Below, one piece after another: positions 33,223 through 46,576 of a stretch of 64,000 nt of DNA. This DNA is from Orobanche coerulescens. Taxonomy: Eukaryota; Streptophyta; Magnoliopsida; Lamiales; Orobanchaceae. Every line of letters starts with the position of its first letter. The first letter of the stretch is position 1. Location of the stretch: the NCBI GenBank assembly GCA_033398695.1, contig CM065805.1, positions 166,137,787 through 166,201,786 on the forward strand, written 5' to 3'. The notes beneath the pieces are model-generated. The model saw only the letters and a program-made list of their open reading frames with translations. It was not told where the DNA came from and did no database searches. The position numbers and the translations under genes are program-made.

Positions 33223-34185
33223 TGTAACGCCCCCAAAACCATCCGTGGATATTACAGTGCCATGGGCCCCGTGCCGGAACCCACCAGGCTAAAACTCATT
33301 TTCAAAACATTTCAAATACGCCAACAGGCGAAGGACGGTAATGTATTTAAATAATCCATTTTCCAAATACCGTCACAAAATAAAATCATTTACAAGTTTC
33401 AGGCCAAAACGGCGAGACTCAATATTTTCAAAATGTACACTGATCCACCACTTAAACGTACCGACAAAATAGTTTAGGAAAAATAGTTTAACTAAATATC
33501 CCGAGTTCGCAAAATGCCATTTTTGAAAATTATACACGAGTTGGTAAAAATACCGGAAAGCCATTTTGAAATACACACGCAGCGGATAAAAACACAGTTC
33601 AAAATACACAATTGCAGCGGAATAAACAACTAGAAAGAATACTCGATACTCAAATACATGCCACAACCAGTATCACCCGGGAAGCTCACCCTTCACTACC
33701 ACTACTAGCTCGATCTTCGAGTACCTAAAAATAAAGCCCACGACGGGGTCATCCACAATACTCAATAATGATAACGATCACATCATCATAAATAATTACA
33801 TACCAATGTAATAATACTGTAAGAATACTACTAACATAATCTTACCGTCATAATCTTACCAACCCATAACAACCCATACCAAATCAATCCTTACCATGAT
33901 CCACATTTCACATTCTCAAATGACGAAATGAACTCAACAACAATCATATGTACTGTATTCAAACAATACCAAGTATCCTCAAAACAACATCCTAACTCAT
34001 AAGTGCAAAATGAACCATCTGTGCCAAATCCTGTCCGTCGGATTGCACCGTCAAATCTCAATCTGGATATAATCCAATAACACACAACATAACTGTAGAT
34101 CAACTACCACAAAACAATATTAACAAGTAATAAAACATCGACGTACAGTCATACGATCAATAACCAGATCAACCAATAAATCAAC

Positions 34186-34562
34186 CGGGAATATCATCGA
34201 CATGATAAGCTCCAATACGACCAACCAAAGGCCAACCACAACCAAGAATATCCTCAACATAATAAACCCCAATACTACCAACGAATAATCAATACCATCA
34301 ACATAATAAACTCTAACACGATCAACAGAGGATCAACAGCGACCGAGAATACCATCAACAAGGTAAACTCAAAACACGATCAACAAAGGATCAACAACGA
34401 CCAAGAATACCATCAACAAGATAAACTCCAAACACGATCAACAAAGGATCAACAACGACCGAGAATAGCATCAACAAGGTAAACTCCAAACATGATCAAC
34501 AAAGGATCAACAACGATCGAGAATACCATCAACAAGGTAAACTCCAAACACGATCAACAATA
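34186..34562 (-). repeat. About six 58-bp tandem units in LTR D
   Basis: Units share AACACGATCAACAAAGGATC, AACAACGACCGAGAATACC and ATCAACAAGGTAAACTC. The right four are nearly identical at 58-bp steps, the left two more divergent, suggesting growth at the right edge. Confidence 0.9.
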
Positions 34563-37060
34563 ATGGATCTCAAAGAAATGACCCCGACTGCCGAACATAC
34601 CCCTCAGGCATATGAACAACTAGTCGCAAACCGTCGAACATACCCAACCATAAATGGAGGATGAACGACCAAACAATATGGCTCAAACATGGACGTCACA
34701 GTACACCCGATCCGAAATTGTGTCCGTGCACATGTCCACCCCGTATACGGAATCCAGGATATACGTGGGACATGTACCTAATTAGCCTCACGAACTACGT
34801 CTCGTGTGCACGGTCATATGTGGAAATATCAACACATGACCATAGTGTGCCCAACTAAAAATCCTACACAATAACTAATCGACACGCAGATATGACTCCA
34901 GATATGTCACGATGCAACATGACAACGAAACTCAAAGAATCACAGATCCAATAAGGATCAAAAGACTCACCAAAGTGAACAAAGACACATGGATAATGAA
35001 AGATCGACACGACCGACAATATCCGAAACCACCCTCTTGGGATCACAATCCCCAAATAATGATCAACACGATCAACAACCTCAACACTACAGCCCTAGGA
35101 TCATCATCCCTCAATGATCGATCAATACGACCATTAATACCAAACAATAGTCCTGGGATCCACATCCCTCAACGAGCAACCAATACGAATCTCAATATAT
35201 GAAACTTCAACTTACAACATATACAACAACTCAACATAATAATTATCTTCATAATTGAACAATACTTAAATTACCTCAAAGACGAAGAAAATATTCTTTA
35301 CACGAACAACATCCCTGAACGAATACATAGTTATATGAATAATCTCGAATGAGGTACAATTCATTAATTTCAATAAACCACCATCCCGACATCAATATCG
35401 ACACGATAACTATCCTCGATATCCGATATTCCATATCCTTGACCAAAGATAACTCACGTCTTCCTTGAACACAATTAAATCATATACATTATGATTTAAT
35501 CCAATAGAGCATGATATACAAACCATCATCCCGACAATTTACATTTATAACAATATTGCTATATGAATTATAAATGAAACGAAAGCAAAACCATCAATTA
35601 AGTATTATAAACTGAACAAGTATAAACTTGCCTTGATACCGATACCACGAAGCCATTACCAAAATCCATTGCCTTCGTCCACGAGCTCCTCATCCCCGAC
35701 CAAAAGCAATCTACGAACTCTTCAACCTCAACCGCAACACAACGGTCCTAATCCACGATCAAACATCTCAACCTATTGAAGTAATCAATCAACAACAATC
35801 CGATAACAATCAATAACCGACATAGCCAACCAATCAAACTCAACGGCTCAACAATACCTCGATTATACACAAAACCGAACAATACAACTCAGACAATTAC
35901 GAACTCATATCCACAATACAAACCGCAACTCGACAACTCATAAATAACAATCAATAAACCCAACGGTTCCACAATATTCCGATTAAATACAAATCCAACA
36001 ACCCAAATCAATCAATCATGAACTCAAACCACAACACGATTCATAAACCGATAATCATATCAATAATCAAATTAAACCAATAACAAGGGTCTGAACTTTA
36101 TCGATTCCAATTCAATCTTAAATACGATTACAAGTTTTCTCCTTGTAAATTCATAATCAAAACCAATTACCAATTATCATCATCAATTCGGACAATCTGA
36201 TTAATTCAACATTATAGATAATCATATTCCAAGGGTTTCAAATAACTCAATCATTCGATTTGAACACTTGTTCAATCCGTAAACTTCCCAACTTAAGGAT
36301 GAATAATAATATCATCAAACTCGGAATCAAATTCGTATTCCTATACGAATATTGTACCAAAATACATAACTTTGTTCTAGATATGAATACTCCATATTCA
36401 TATCGAAAACACCAACACTTCTTAAACATATTCATCAAATCATATAATCCAAGAGTTCCTTAAGAACACAAATTATTCAGAAGTCACATTCATAATCCTC
36501 AAAACGATATAATCCGATGTGTTCTAACATCTAAACAATCCTCATTCATAATTCAAGATGTATATTATCATACTCTTCAATATAGAATTCACATAACCTC
36601 AGGAATCACAATAACACCACTATAACCATCATCATACGAAGAAAAACATCAACAATCAAACCCACAAGGATTGTATCATACTTAATCTGGAATTATCCTC
36701 ATATCATGATTCATACGAAATCAACATAATCCAGAATTCCATCTCTTCATTGGTTTAAATGAATCACAATCCTTACAACAGGAGGAATCTCAATTAACAT
36801 CCGGAATCTCTTATCACAATTCTATTAAATCTCCTATAACATCAAGAATCGCAACAATACTACCAAGAACATCAAGAACACTATGATTCCATAATCATAA
36901 CCAACATAATCAAAGACATATCATCATATCATCATCCTCCTTAACAAAATTCCCGTAAATACCAAGTATCATCACAACAACTCCATAAACTATCATCATA
37001 CGAACTAATCATCAAAAACAACATCAAAAATCCAAATTTAAAGATATGATTTTCCAAATA

Positions 37061-37276
37061 CCTCTTAGAAGATGAAATACACAAGTAACCACATCAAGAA
37101 TCATCGATATCTTCATATCCAAGCCTCAAACCCAAGCCCTCAAGCTCATAATCGACTTAGAAGAACTGAAACTCCCTCTCTAAGTGTTGAAGGAGAAAAA
37201 CAAAATGAAGTTCTGAAGAAAAACGAAGTGATGGGCAACCTACTTATATAAACTTCCAGCTCGTTACGTACGTAAC
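37061..37276 (-). promoter_or_regulatory. Core promoter and leader donor of LTR D
   Basis: On minus, GGAAGTTTATATAAGTAGG gives a TATA box at 37252-37245, preceded by the word GTTACGTACGTAAC (37263-37276). TCTAAGAG/GTATTTGG with its first base at 37061 is a donor-like site 187 nt downstream. Confidence 0.45.
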
Positions 37277-39216
37277 TGGTGGGATTCGGTGCCTAAAATG
37301 AAGGCCCAGCGGAAGCGGTAAAATAAAAATTAATTCGATCTGAATCCCTACGAGGATGGATCGAGCTACGTATATACGAATATAAAAACGAAAAACAAGA
37401 GTTGTAAGAAACTCACCCTTGAAGTCCATTGATTAAATGGTATCCTTCTCTTGAGCTATTCCCCAAGCTCTTGAAATCTAGAGCACCGAAAGCACCGAGC
37501 CTCTACTTGTCACGCGCCGGAAAAATGACCGGAACAACAACACCTTGCTATCCTCCAAGGATACTGCTAGAGCTAGGTGATGAAGCTATTGATTATAACA
37601 CTCTAAGTGTTTTAATGTTTGATCTCTCTATTTTCTCTCAAATTTCTCTAAGAAAAATGAAGAAGAAATAAATAAAGAAGATGAAGATGAGTGATGAACT
37701 CAAAGTCACTTTCTCCCTATCTCTCTCTATATCATACATATGATACAAATTAATGGGATTGAGATGAAAGTGTTCTTCTAATACTATATACACACCAACC
37801 ACTTTCACAACTCATCTCACATGAGAGATGCCATTCAAGTCATTATCATTCATTAAAGAATGAAACAAGAATCAAATGGAAGGTGGGTGGAAATATGGGG
37901 GATGGCCCATGTAGAAATCGGACGAATTCGGTTCGTTTTGGACTCCCGAAAGTCCAAACAGATAAACTCCAATTCCGTTTCGATGTATTTATATCGATTA
38001 ATTAATCCAATTAATTAAACATATCAAATACAAAATAATATAATTAATTTCTCCAAGAAATAATTATATGAATTAAATTAATCACCCAGTAATTTATTTA
38101 ATTCATTAGACCGTAAATCAATTTATCCAATAAATCGATTTAGACATCTAATGTCTCAAATTTAGATATCAAATATCTAATATACATAATGAGAGAATTA
38201 GCTCATTTCATTCCGTCGTCAATCCTATTGCGCGACTCGGTAGGTTCGTCGCAGTCAGCAATGGGAGGAACTAAAGAGTAGTAGCACCACCTAGCCAGCC
38301 TGGCGGCCTACACTGTACCCCAACTGAGAAAGAAGGATTGGGATCATTCGAGAACCATTCTGTCGTGAATACCAGTATACGTATAAACCCTTATTTCACA
38401 TGTCCCGATCAAGTTATAGGGTCACAGTCAGTCAAACCCTATTAGTACTTTATGCTATGCATGCATTAATGCAAATTGAGATCATCGAGCTCTCGTGTGT
38501 CCAATACAACTAGCTCCAATGCTTTGGCCAAGGACTTATGATCTCATCTGCCAATAACCGCATAGGACATATAACCCGTTCACTAACAAAAGAAAGAATT
38601 CTATCTTGGTATTCAGTAGGACCTGCTACTTTCCCGTCAAGATGCACGTCGAGGTTGACCCCCACCTTCTGGTTTATAGGGTCGAACTACTCTAATGAAA
38701 ATCTCGACGTCACAAGCACATCCCTACTAAATCCTCAAGTCAAAGGTTCATGAGTACCTATCACAACCTTTCGATTCCGTCATTGACTGTCCCGGAGTGA
38801 AATCCGTGTGACGAATTGAGGGTGAGTCGGTCCGAGTATACAAATCCAATTAGCATACCTATAACGTGTGCTCCCACTAACCATTAGTGTTCGACAGGCA
38901 CTCACAACTCAAAGAACACATCATACAAGTCTTCTCATAAACTTAACGCCCAGTCAAGTTTCATCGACTTGTGAACGATTAAGTATTTGAGCTATAAACC
39001 TTTCTAGTGCCGACCTCCTTATCCAATAAGGAGTGGAATGTTTTGCTCTCAAATACACGGACTAGTTTCTATACGTATATTTACGAGTTAGGAATGCCAG
39101 TAACTACGAGTAAATAAAGAAACATTCATTGCCTTATATAAATGATTTACATGATTACAAGTACAATGCCCTCACTCAACATTCTCTGAGTGGCATTCGA
39201 GGGCATATTCCTAACA
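37277..39216 (-). mobile_element. 3' LTR of Copia-1
   Basis: It begins TGGTGGGATTCGGTGCC (third base changed from the partner's TGTTGGG) and ends GGCATATTCCTAACA. It is followed by the polypurine tract CAAGTGGGAGAT read on minus (39228-39217). LTR-internal frames near 37429 and 38538 are chance. Confidence 0.92.
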
Positions 39217-39231
39217 ATCTCCCACTTGCAC

Positions 39232-39811
39232 TTAATGCCACACACTATGGTATCTAATACCCATATTCTCCAGATGATGCTCCAAGCTAGTCTGAGAAAG
39301 TGGCTTGGTCAGTGGATCAGCAATGTTGTCGGCTGAGTCTACTCTGTGCAGCACAATGTATCCCTTGCGAACAAAATCTCTTACGAGATGATACTTCCTC
39401 TCAATATGTTTGGTGCTGTTGTGAAACCTCGGCTCCTTGGCATGCGCTACAGCTCCGTCGTTATTGCAGTACAGCATAACAGGCAGCTCAGCACATGGTA
39501 TCACTTGAAGTTCTCCCAGAAACTTCTTAATCCAGAACCCTTCCTTGAAAGCCTCCGAGGCTGCTTGATACTCAGCCTGACAGGTGGAATCAGCAGTCGT
39601 GCTTTGCTTGGCGCTACGCCAAGATACTGCTCCTCTATTAAGAGTAAATATGTAGCCAGAAGTAGACATCGAGTTGTCCTTCAGTCCTTGGAAGTCCGAA
39701 TCAGTGAATCCCACCACATCCAATTCTCCACTGCCATAGATCAGAACCATATCTCTAGTCCTTCTCAAGTACTTGAGAACGTTCTTTACGGCAGTCCAAT
39801 GTTCCCTACAC
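39232..39811 (-). pseudogene. pol: Copia-1 RNase H
   Basis: Motifs visible: VVGFTDSDFQGLKDNSMSTS (catalytic Asp), GAVSWRSAKQSTTADSTCQA (Glu region follows in EYQAASEAFKE), HIERKYHLVRDFV and DNIADPLTKPLSQTS. This frame begins upstream of the first Met, at about 39811, where a one-base shift separates it from RT. Confidence 0.92.
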
Positions 39812-40955
39812 AGGTTTGCACAAACCTACTCACCACGCTTACAGCATGCGCAATGTCAGGTCTCGTACACAACATAGCATACATAAGGCTACCCACGGCC
39901 AAAGCATATGGTATATTACTCATTTCCTTTCGTTGTTCCTCACTTTGAGGACACATCTTCAAGGAGAGTTTTATTCCATGTCGCATCGGTAGGAACCCTC
40001 TTTTAAAATCATCCATCGTAAATCGCTTTAAGATTTTATCTATATAGAGGGCTTGGGAAAGACCTATTGTTCTCTTCACTCTATCCCGGTAGAGTCTAAT
40101 TCCAAGAATATAGGTTGCTTCTCCCAAGTCTTTCATGGAGAAATTACTCGAAAGCCAAGCTTTCACAGAACTGAGCATTCCCACATCATTTCCTATTAGT
40201 AGAATATCATCCACATATAGTACTAAGAATGCGATCTTGCTCCCACTAACCCTCTTGTATACACAAGGTTCCTCTTCATTTTGCACGAAGTCCAACTCTA
40301 TGACCGCCTCGTCAAAACGAAGGTTCCAACTACGCGATGCTTGCTTCAGTCCATAAATGGAACGCTGAAGCTTGCATACTTTCTGAATATCGACCTCGGA
40401 CACAAAGCCTTTAGGCTGCTCCATATAGATTTCCTCCTCGAGGAATCCATTAAGAAAAGCCGTCTTTACATCAATTTGCCATATCTCATAATCGTGGTAG
40501 GCAGCTATAGTGAGCATCATGCGAATAAACTTGATCATAGCTACGGGCGAGAAGGTATCGTGGTAGTCGATCCCTTATTTCTGGGTATAACCCTTTGCCA
40601 CAAGCCTGGCCTTATAGGCGTCAACCTTGCCATCACCATCAGTCTTTCTCTTGTAGATCCACTTGTTCCCAATAGGCACTATGCCCTTGGGGCGGTCTAC
40701 TAGAGTCCAGACCTGATTGACATGCATCGAGTCTATCTCAGCTTCCATAGCTTCACGCCATTTCACGGAGTCTACATCCACCATTGCTTGGTCATAGGTC
40801 GTTGAGTCGGTCTCTTGGCTATCACTTGGAATCTCATGGAGACCCAGATCCTCCCAGTGCACAAGCCCATACCTCTCAGGTAAATGAGACACCCTACTAG
40901 ACCTACGAGGTGGTTGTACTTGTGTTTCAGAAGGTTCGGTTCCAGTTTCTTGCAC
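39786..40955 (-). pseudogene. pol: Copia-1 reverse transcriptase
   Basis: RT opens with WREAMEAEIDSMHVNQVWTL and NKWIYKRKTDGDGKVDAYKA, then YEIWQIDVKTAFLNGFLEEE, SIYGLKQASRSWNLRFD and the catalytic FLVLYVDDILLIGNDV. It closes with EATYILGIRLYRDR and RPDIAHAVSVVSRF. A TAA at about 40577-40575 separates the first part from the rest in the same frame. Confidence 0.93.
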
Positions 40956-41075
40956 AGGTGTCTCCCGAGGAGTTTCATTGTATTCTTCTAAAGAAATACT
41001 TCTACCTGCTCTGCCTTCCTGAATGAACTCATCTTCTAGGAAGTGTGCTTGTAAAGCAACAACGATATTTTGATC

Positions 41076-41870
41076 TTAGGGCATGTAGAATAGATACCCC
41101 ATCGTCCCAGACGGGAACCCAATGAAACGTCCCTTCACAGACCTCCCTTCCAACTTTTCCACCTTAGTCTTCTTGACATAGGCGGGACATCCCCAAATCC
41201 TAATATGATTAAGACTTGGTTTACTGCCCTCCCACATCTCATGTGGAGTTTTAGGAACGGATTTGGAAGGAAATCTGTTCAAGATGTAAGCGGCAGTCAT
41301 GAGTGCATACGCCCACAGGTAAATCGATAAATCAGTATAGCCCAGCATGGAATGGACCATGTTCAACAAGGTCCGGTTCCTTCATTCTGACACACCATTT
41401 AACTGAAGAGTACCTCGAGGTGTTAGTTGTGATACTATTCCATGTTCCTTAAGGAAATCATCAAACTCCAAACTCATATACTCGCCACCTCGGTCCGACC
41501 GAAGTGCTTTGATATGATTTCCAGTTTGTTTCTCGACTCGGACCTTGAATTCCTGGAATTTCTCAAAAGCCTTGGATTTATGTTTCATTAAGTATACATA
41601 ACCATACCTAGTATGATCATCTGTAAATGTAATAAAATATTGATATCCGTCACGTGCTGCTTCCAAAATACCACATACGTCGGTATGGATTAATCCCAGT
41701 TTATCAGCATCTCTTCCAAAAGTCCCTGTGAAGGGGGACTTAGTCATTTTGTCTTTAAGGCAAGATTCACAAGTAGGAAAGGGATCCGATCTTAATGGAC
41801 CCACAAGTCCATCTTTTTCCATCTTGTAAACCTTGGTCTGATAAAACTTGATTGGTTTCATCCCTACCAC
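41076..41870 (-). pseudogene. pol: Copia-1 integrase
   Basis: Core motifs: GLIHTDVCGILEAARDGYQY (first Asp), RYGYVYLMKHKSKAFEKF, KALRSDRGGEYMSLEFDDFL (second Asp), then MVHSMLGYTDLSIYLWAYAL and SKPSLNHIRIWGCPAYVK. A TGA at 41384-41382 interrupts SE-RNRT, where CGA is usual. The frame ends at a TAA (41078-41076) before the RT linker. Confidence 0.92.
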
Positions 41871-42270
41871 ATTTTCTAGTCATAGTATTCTCAGCTACTT
41901 TGTTCCTGAGATTTAGATGATACAATCCATTTAACAATGTAGCAGTACCCACTAGTTTATTTCTGAAATAAATTTTGCAGGAACCATCACCAATGAAAAA
42001 TGAAAAGCCTTTTCGGTCCATGACCGGAATGGATACAATGTTTTTGTGCCCCTTGGGAAAAACAAGTACATATTCTAAAGTCAAAACAAAGCCGAATTCT
42101 AAACCCAAAAGAAGTGAGCCTATGTCGGTCACCTCGACACTATGCCCGCTTCCGACTGTGCTCATAACTTCTCCAGCTCCAAGCTTCCTACTTTGTTCCA
42201 GATCCTGATTCATGGTACAAATATGAGAACTAACACCAGAATCCAGTATCCAGGAAGTAGAAAATACAGT
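41871..42270 (-). pseudogene. pol: Copia-1 protease and integrase zinc-finger region
   Basis: SWILDSGVSSHICTMNQDLE gives the active site as DSGVSSH, with Val where Copia proteases usually carry Ala or Cys/Thr. Downstream are LTLEYVLVFPKGHKNIVSIP, GFSFFIGDGSCKIYF and LLNGLYHLNL. Frame breaks near 41870 separate it from integrase. Confidence 0.8.
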
Positions 42271-42309
42271 AGCAGAACAATTTGTTTACAAAACTAAAAG
42301 TTCTGTACC

Positions 42310-43131
42310 TTAAGTGCCATGAAAAATCAGACAGTCTCTAGCCCAGTAGCCCAGCTCACCGCACTTGACACAAGCATCCTTCTTCTTCTTATGCTTCGGA
42401 ACCGTTGGGGCCTTGCCCTTTCCCTTAAGGTCCTTAACTTGTGGTCCAGTTTGCTTCTTGGTCTTTTTCTTCTTATTCTTAGACCTCCGAGTTCCAAAAT
42501 AACTAACAAGAGCAGACTCCTTCATCCGCGGAGTCTTCATCTGAGACTGAGCGGTCACAAGTTTGTTCATTAGCCCAGCTAAATTACATGCAATCTCATT
42601 GCAATTGAAGTTCATAACAAACTGTGAGAAGGAATCAGGGAGAGACTGTAGGATAAGGTCGATTTGGAGAGAAGTATCCATTTTAAAATCAAGAGCCTCC
42701 AATCTCTCGATCATGGATATCATTTTGAGGACGTGTTCCCCAACCTTCTCACCTTCCTTCATCCTTGCACCGAACAGTTGCTTGGATATCTCATATCTAG
42801 CAGTTCTGCTGTGCTCACCATAAAGCTCGGTTAAGTGAGATAGAATCTGTCTAACAGAAGTCATTTTCTCATGAGCTCTCTAAAGCTCATTAGACATGGA
42901 AGCCATCATATAAGCACGGACTTTCACGTCATCCTTAACCTACTTTTCGTGGTTTTCAATTTCTTCCTGATTGGCTCGGGTCCGCACAGGAGGCGCCGGA
43001 ATGTCCATCTCCAAGACGTATCCCAGTGCCTCTATACTAAGGACAATCATCAGATTACGGAGACAATCCACAAAGTTAGGTCCCATTAAGGTGTTCTTTT
43101 CGAGTAGAATTGTGAGTGGATTCATTGTCAT
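42310..43131 (-). pseudogene. gag: Copia-1 gag
   Basis: The N-terminus MTMNPLTILLEKNTLMGPNF opens at 43131. The UBN2-type gag body follows (LYGEHSRTARYEISKQLFGA, MKEGEKVGEHVLKMISMIER, LQIDLILQSLPDSFSQFVMN), then a Lys-rich linker and one knuckle, CVKCGELGYWARDC, with Tyr in the usual His position. Two in-frame stops lie between 42940 and 42865. Confidence 0.9.
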
Positions 43132-44628
43132 ATTGAGATTTCAGTCTGCATTAAGTACGACAAATTAATTATGATCTGAGTATAGAATTAAGGTCTTTTC
43201 TATTCTTGTTACTCAGCTCCCACTATTTTTTATCGGAATAATACACTCCCATGTGAAAACCGGAAGTATCGTCGCTTTACTTCATAGTGGTGATCGAGTT
43301 CTTTATAAATCTTAATAGAGGGCAACCGAACATGTTTCTGGTCTATTAATTTTCATAAAGTGGTGTCCAACACCAACCCATCTATTGGATGATTCGATCT
43401 TGTTTTTCCCCTTGTTCACTCCCCTCAACCTATACGGTTTCTATGGTTCGTGAACAAGTTAAGTTTATACCATCGACGCAAATCAGTTTCACAATTGAAT
43501 CTTATCCGGCAACCTATCAGGTTTGCTCAAACCGAAGGCATCCAATGCGCTCCCGGTAATTTATCTGTCTTCCCCGAACGACTATCCCGATAACTCGGAA
43601 GCATAGCACATCCGGTTTGGATTTCAATTTCCCGAAAACTCGATGGAGGGAAGGAAAACCTTGAAACCTTATAAACTTAATAATTTGTCGTGGGAGAATT
43701 TTCGCGATTAATGTTACACTTTGCACATTAATTCATTTAAGCGCGTTTGTAGCATTCATACAATATGAACAACCATTCACAACCTATTGCTACCAACATG
43801 TAGTTCATGGACCGTTCCTAGAAATAAAAAATCCGTAATCTAATTACAAGTCTTCGTCTTGAATCTTCGTCTTCTCGAAACGGATCTTCCTCCGGTCTTC
43901 GTCATTACATATAACTTTTACATTGAAAATTCTAGATACAAATATTTCTAGTAAAATAAATAGGCTCAAAACGGCCTTTACAACCCAATCGAGTAAAACT
44001 GAACGATTCAAAACTAAGTCCATGAACCACATCACCATTCAAAATAATGCATCAAACACATTAAAATAAATGGCATCCATAATTAATCTAAATATTGATC
44101 CAATCAATATAAATTAATCCATCCAAACGAATTAATCCAATTAATTCAAACAACCGTTAATTTTAGCTTGTTCCGGACGATAAAATATTTCATTAAATTA
44201 ATTACCCTAAGAATAAAATTACCATAATCATATCTTAGTCAAATTAAATCCAATTTAATTTGTGGGAAATTAATTAACGAACAAAATATAAAAAACAGAG
44301 CTAAAACACAAGACCCGCACCAAGCCCGCGACAGTGATCGGCCGCTCAAGCCAGCCACCTTTGCCAGGCGATCTGCTTAGGTCAGACATTTTCGGCTCGC
44401 CTTTTCGTCTCGAATTCAAAAATAATATTTTTCTAATTTTTATATTACACAATTAAATCAGTTTTTCGAAAGAAAAATAGATTTATATTGTAACATAAAA
44501 TCATGAAAAATTAATTTTTAGATGAACAATTGAAAATCAACGATTAATGCGATTATGATTCCAAATCATAAACCATCCAATCAAGCATTCCAAATGCTAA
44601 ATATCGTATATACAATCGCAATACCTAC
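43132..44628 (-). other. Long untranslated leader of Copia-1
   Basis: Between the PBS and gag there are about 1.5 kb without coding signal. Short frames (43517-43726, 43844-44038, 44270-44452) show no domains. Such leaders carry packaging and dimerisation signals in other elements; none can be assigned here. Confidence 0.6.
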
Positions 44629-44640
44629 GCTTCGATACCA
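44629..44640 (-). promoter_or_regulatory. Primer-binding site of Copia-1
   Basis: The minus strand reads TGGTATCGAAGC, 1 nt from the LTR. It resembles TGGTATCAGAGC at 10 of 12 positions. Confidence 0.8.
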
Positions 44641-44641
44641 C

Positions 44642-46576
44642 TGTTGGGATTCGGTGCCTAAAACGAAGGCCCAGCGGAAGCGGTAAAACGAAAATTAATT
44701 CGATCCGAATCCCTACGAGGATCGATCGAGCTACGTATATATGAATATAAAAACGAAAAACAAGAGTTGTAAGAAACTCACCCTTGAAGTTCGTTGATTA
44801 AATGGTATCCTTCTCTTGAGCTATTCCCCAAGCTCTTGAAATCCTGAGCACCGAAAGCACCGTGCCTCTACTTGTCACGCGCCGGAAAAATGACCGGAAC
44901 AACAACACCTTTATACCCTCCAAGGATACGACTAGAGCTAGGTGATGAAGGTATTGATTATAACACTCTAAGTGTTTTAATGTTTGATCTCTCTATTTTT
45001 CTCTCAAATTTCTCTAAGAAAAATGAAGAAGAAATAAATGAAGAAGATGAAGATGAGTGATGAACTCAAAGTCACTTTCTCTCTATCTCTCTCTATATCA
45101 TACGTATGATACAAATTAATGGGATTGAGATGAATGTCTTCTTCTAATACTATATACACACCAACCACTTTCACAACTCATCTCACATGAGAGATGCCAT
45201 TCAAGTCATTATCATTCATTAAAGAATGAAACAAGAATCAAATGGAAGGTGGGTGGAAATGTGGGGGGCGGCCCATGTAGAAATCGGACGAGTTCGGTTC
45301 GTTTCAGACTCCCGAAAGTCCAAACAGATAAACTCCAATTCCGTTTCTATGTATTTATATTGATTAATTAATCCAATTAATTAAACATATCAAATACAAA
45401 ATAATATAATTAATTTCTCCAAGAAATAATTATATACATGAATTAAATTAATCATCCAGTAATTTATTTAATTCATTAGGTCGTAAATCAATCTATCCAA
45501 TAAATCAATTTAGACATCTAATGTCCCAAATTTAGATATCCAATATCCAATATACATAATGAGAGAATTAGCTCGTTTGATTCCGTCGTCAATCCTACTG
45601 TGTGACTCGGTAGGTTCGTCGCTGTCAGTAATGGGAGGAACCAAAGAGTAGTAGCACCGCCTAGCCATCCTGGCGGCCTACACTGTACCCTAACTGAGAA
45701 TGAAGGATTGGGATCATTCAAGAACCATTCTGTCGTGAATACCAGTATACATATAAACCCTTCTTTCACATGTCCCGATCAAGTTATAGGGTCACAGTCA
45801 GTCAAACCCTATCTGTACTTGACGCTATGCATGCGTTAACGCAAATCGAGATCATTGAGCTCTCGTGTATCTAATACAACTAGCTCCAATGCTTTGGCCA
45901 AAGACTTTTGATCTCATCTGCCAATAACCGCATAGGACATATAACCTGCTCACTAACGGGAGAAAGAATTCTATCTTGGTATTTAGTAAGACATGCTACT
46001 TGCCGTAAATATGCACGTCGAGGTTGACCCCTACCTCCCGGTTTATAGGGTCGAACTACTCTAATGAAAATCTTGACGTCACAAGCACATCCCTACTAAA
46101 TCCTCAAGTCAAAGGTTCACGAATACCTATCACAACCTTTCGATTCCATCATTGACTGTCCCAGAGTGAAATCCGTGTGACGAATCGAGAGTGAGTCATA
46201 CTAATCCAATTAGCATACCCATAACGTGTGCTCCCACTAACCATTAGTGTTCGACAGGCACTCTTCATGTCAAAGAACACGTCATACAAGTCTTCCATAA
46301 ACTTAACGCCTAGTCAAGTTTCATCGACTTGCGAACGATTAAGTAGTTGAGCTATAAACCTTTCCAGTGCCGACCCCCTTATCCAATAAGGAGTGGAACG
46401 TTTTGATCTCAAATACACGGACTAGTTTCTATATGTATATTTATGAGTTAAGAATGCCAGTAACTACCAGTAAATAAAGAAACATTCATTGCCTTATATA
46501 AATGATTTACATAATTACAAGTACAACGCCCTCACTCTACATCATCTGAGTGGCATTCAAGGGCATACTCCTAACA
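44642..46576 (-). mobile_element. 5' LTR of Copia-1
   Basis: It is 1935 bp, TGTTGGGATTCGG to CTCCTAACA. Scattered substitutions and small indels against 37277-39216 show it is older than Gypsy A. Confidence 0.92.

Larger units (their letters stand above)
33223..37276 (-). mobile_element. 5' LTR of Gypsy D, left part
   Basis: It starts TGTAACGCCCCCAAAACC. With 46577-47149 it would make an LTR of roughly 4.7 kb, much larger than typical. Landmarks: a 58-bp tandem repeat (34186-34562), GC donor-like site (35640-35624), GT donor-like site (37061) and TATA (37252-37245). The long frames inside are not genes. It is interrupted at 37276 by Copia-1, in the first palindrome next to the TATA box. Confidence 0.85.
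37277..46576 (-). mobile_element. Copia-1: complete but inactive Ty1/Copia element
   Basis: This 9300-bp element has LTRs 37277-39216 and 44642-46576 (TGTTGGG...CCTAACA on plus) and near-identical flanks GTAAC and TTAAC (one mismatch, likely decayed TSD). Minus-strand order is PBS, gag, protease, integrase, RT, RNase H, polypurine tract. It sits in LTR D. The LTR start in element sense (TGTTAGGAATATGCCC) and size suggest an Angela-like lineage, not proven. Confidence 0.93.

Noticed and set aside
37429..37671. 80-codon frame, repeated at 44872-45060
   Set aside because: It occurs in both Copia-1 LTRs at the same place, differs by indels and has no family match; it is leader sequence.
39346..39948. 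200-codon plus-strand frame
   Set aside because: It is antisense to Copia-1 RNase H and RT and has no domain.
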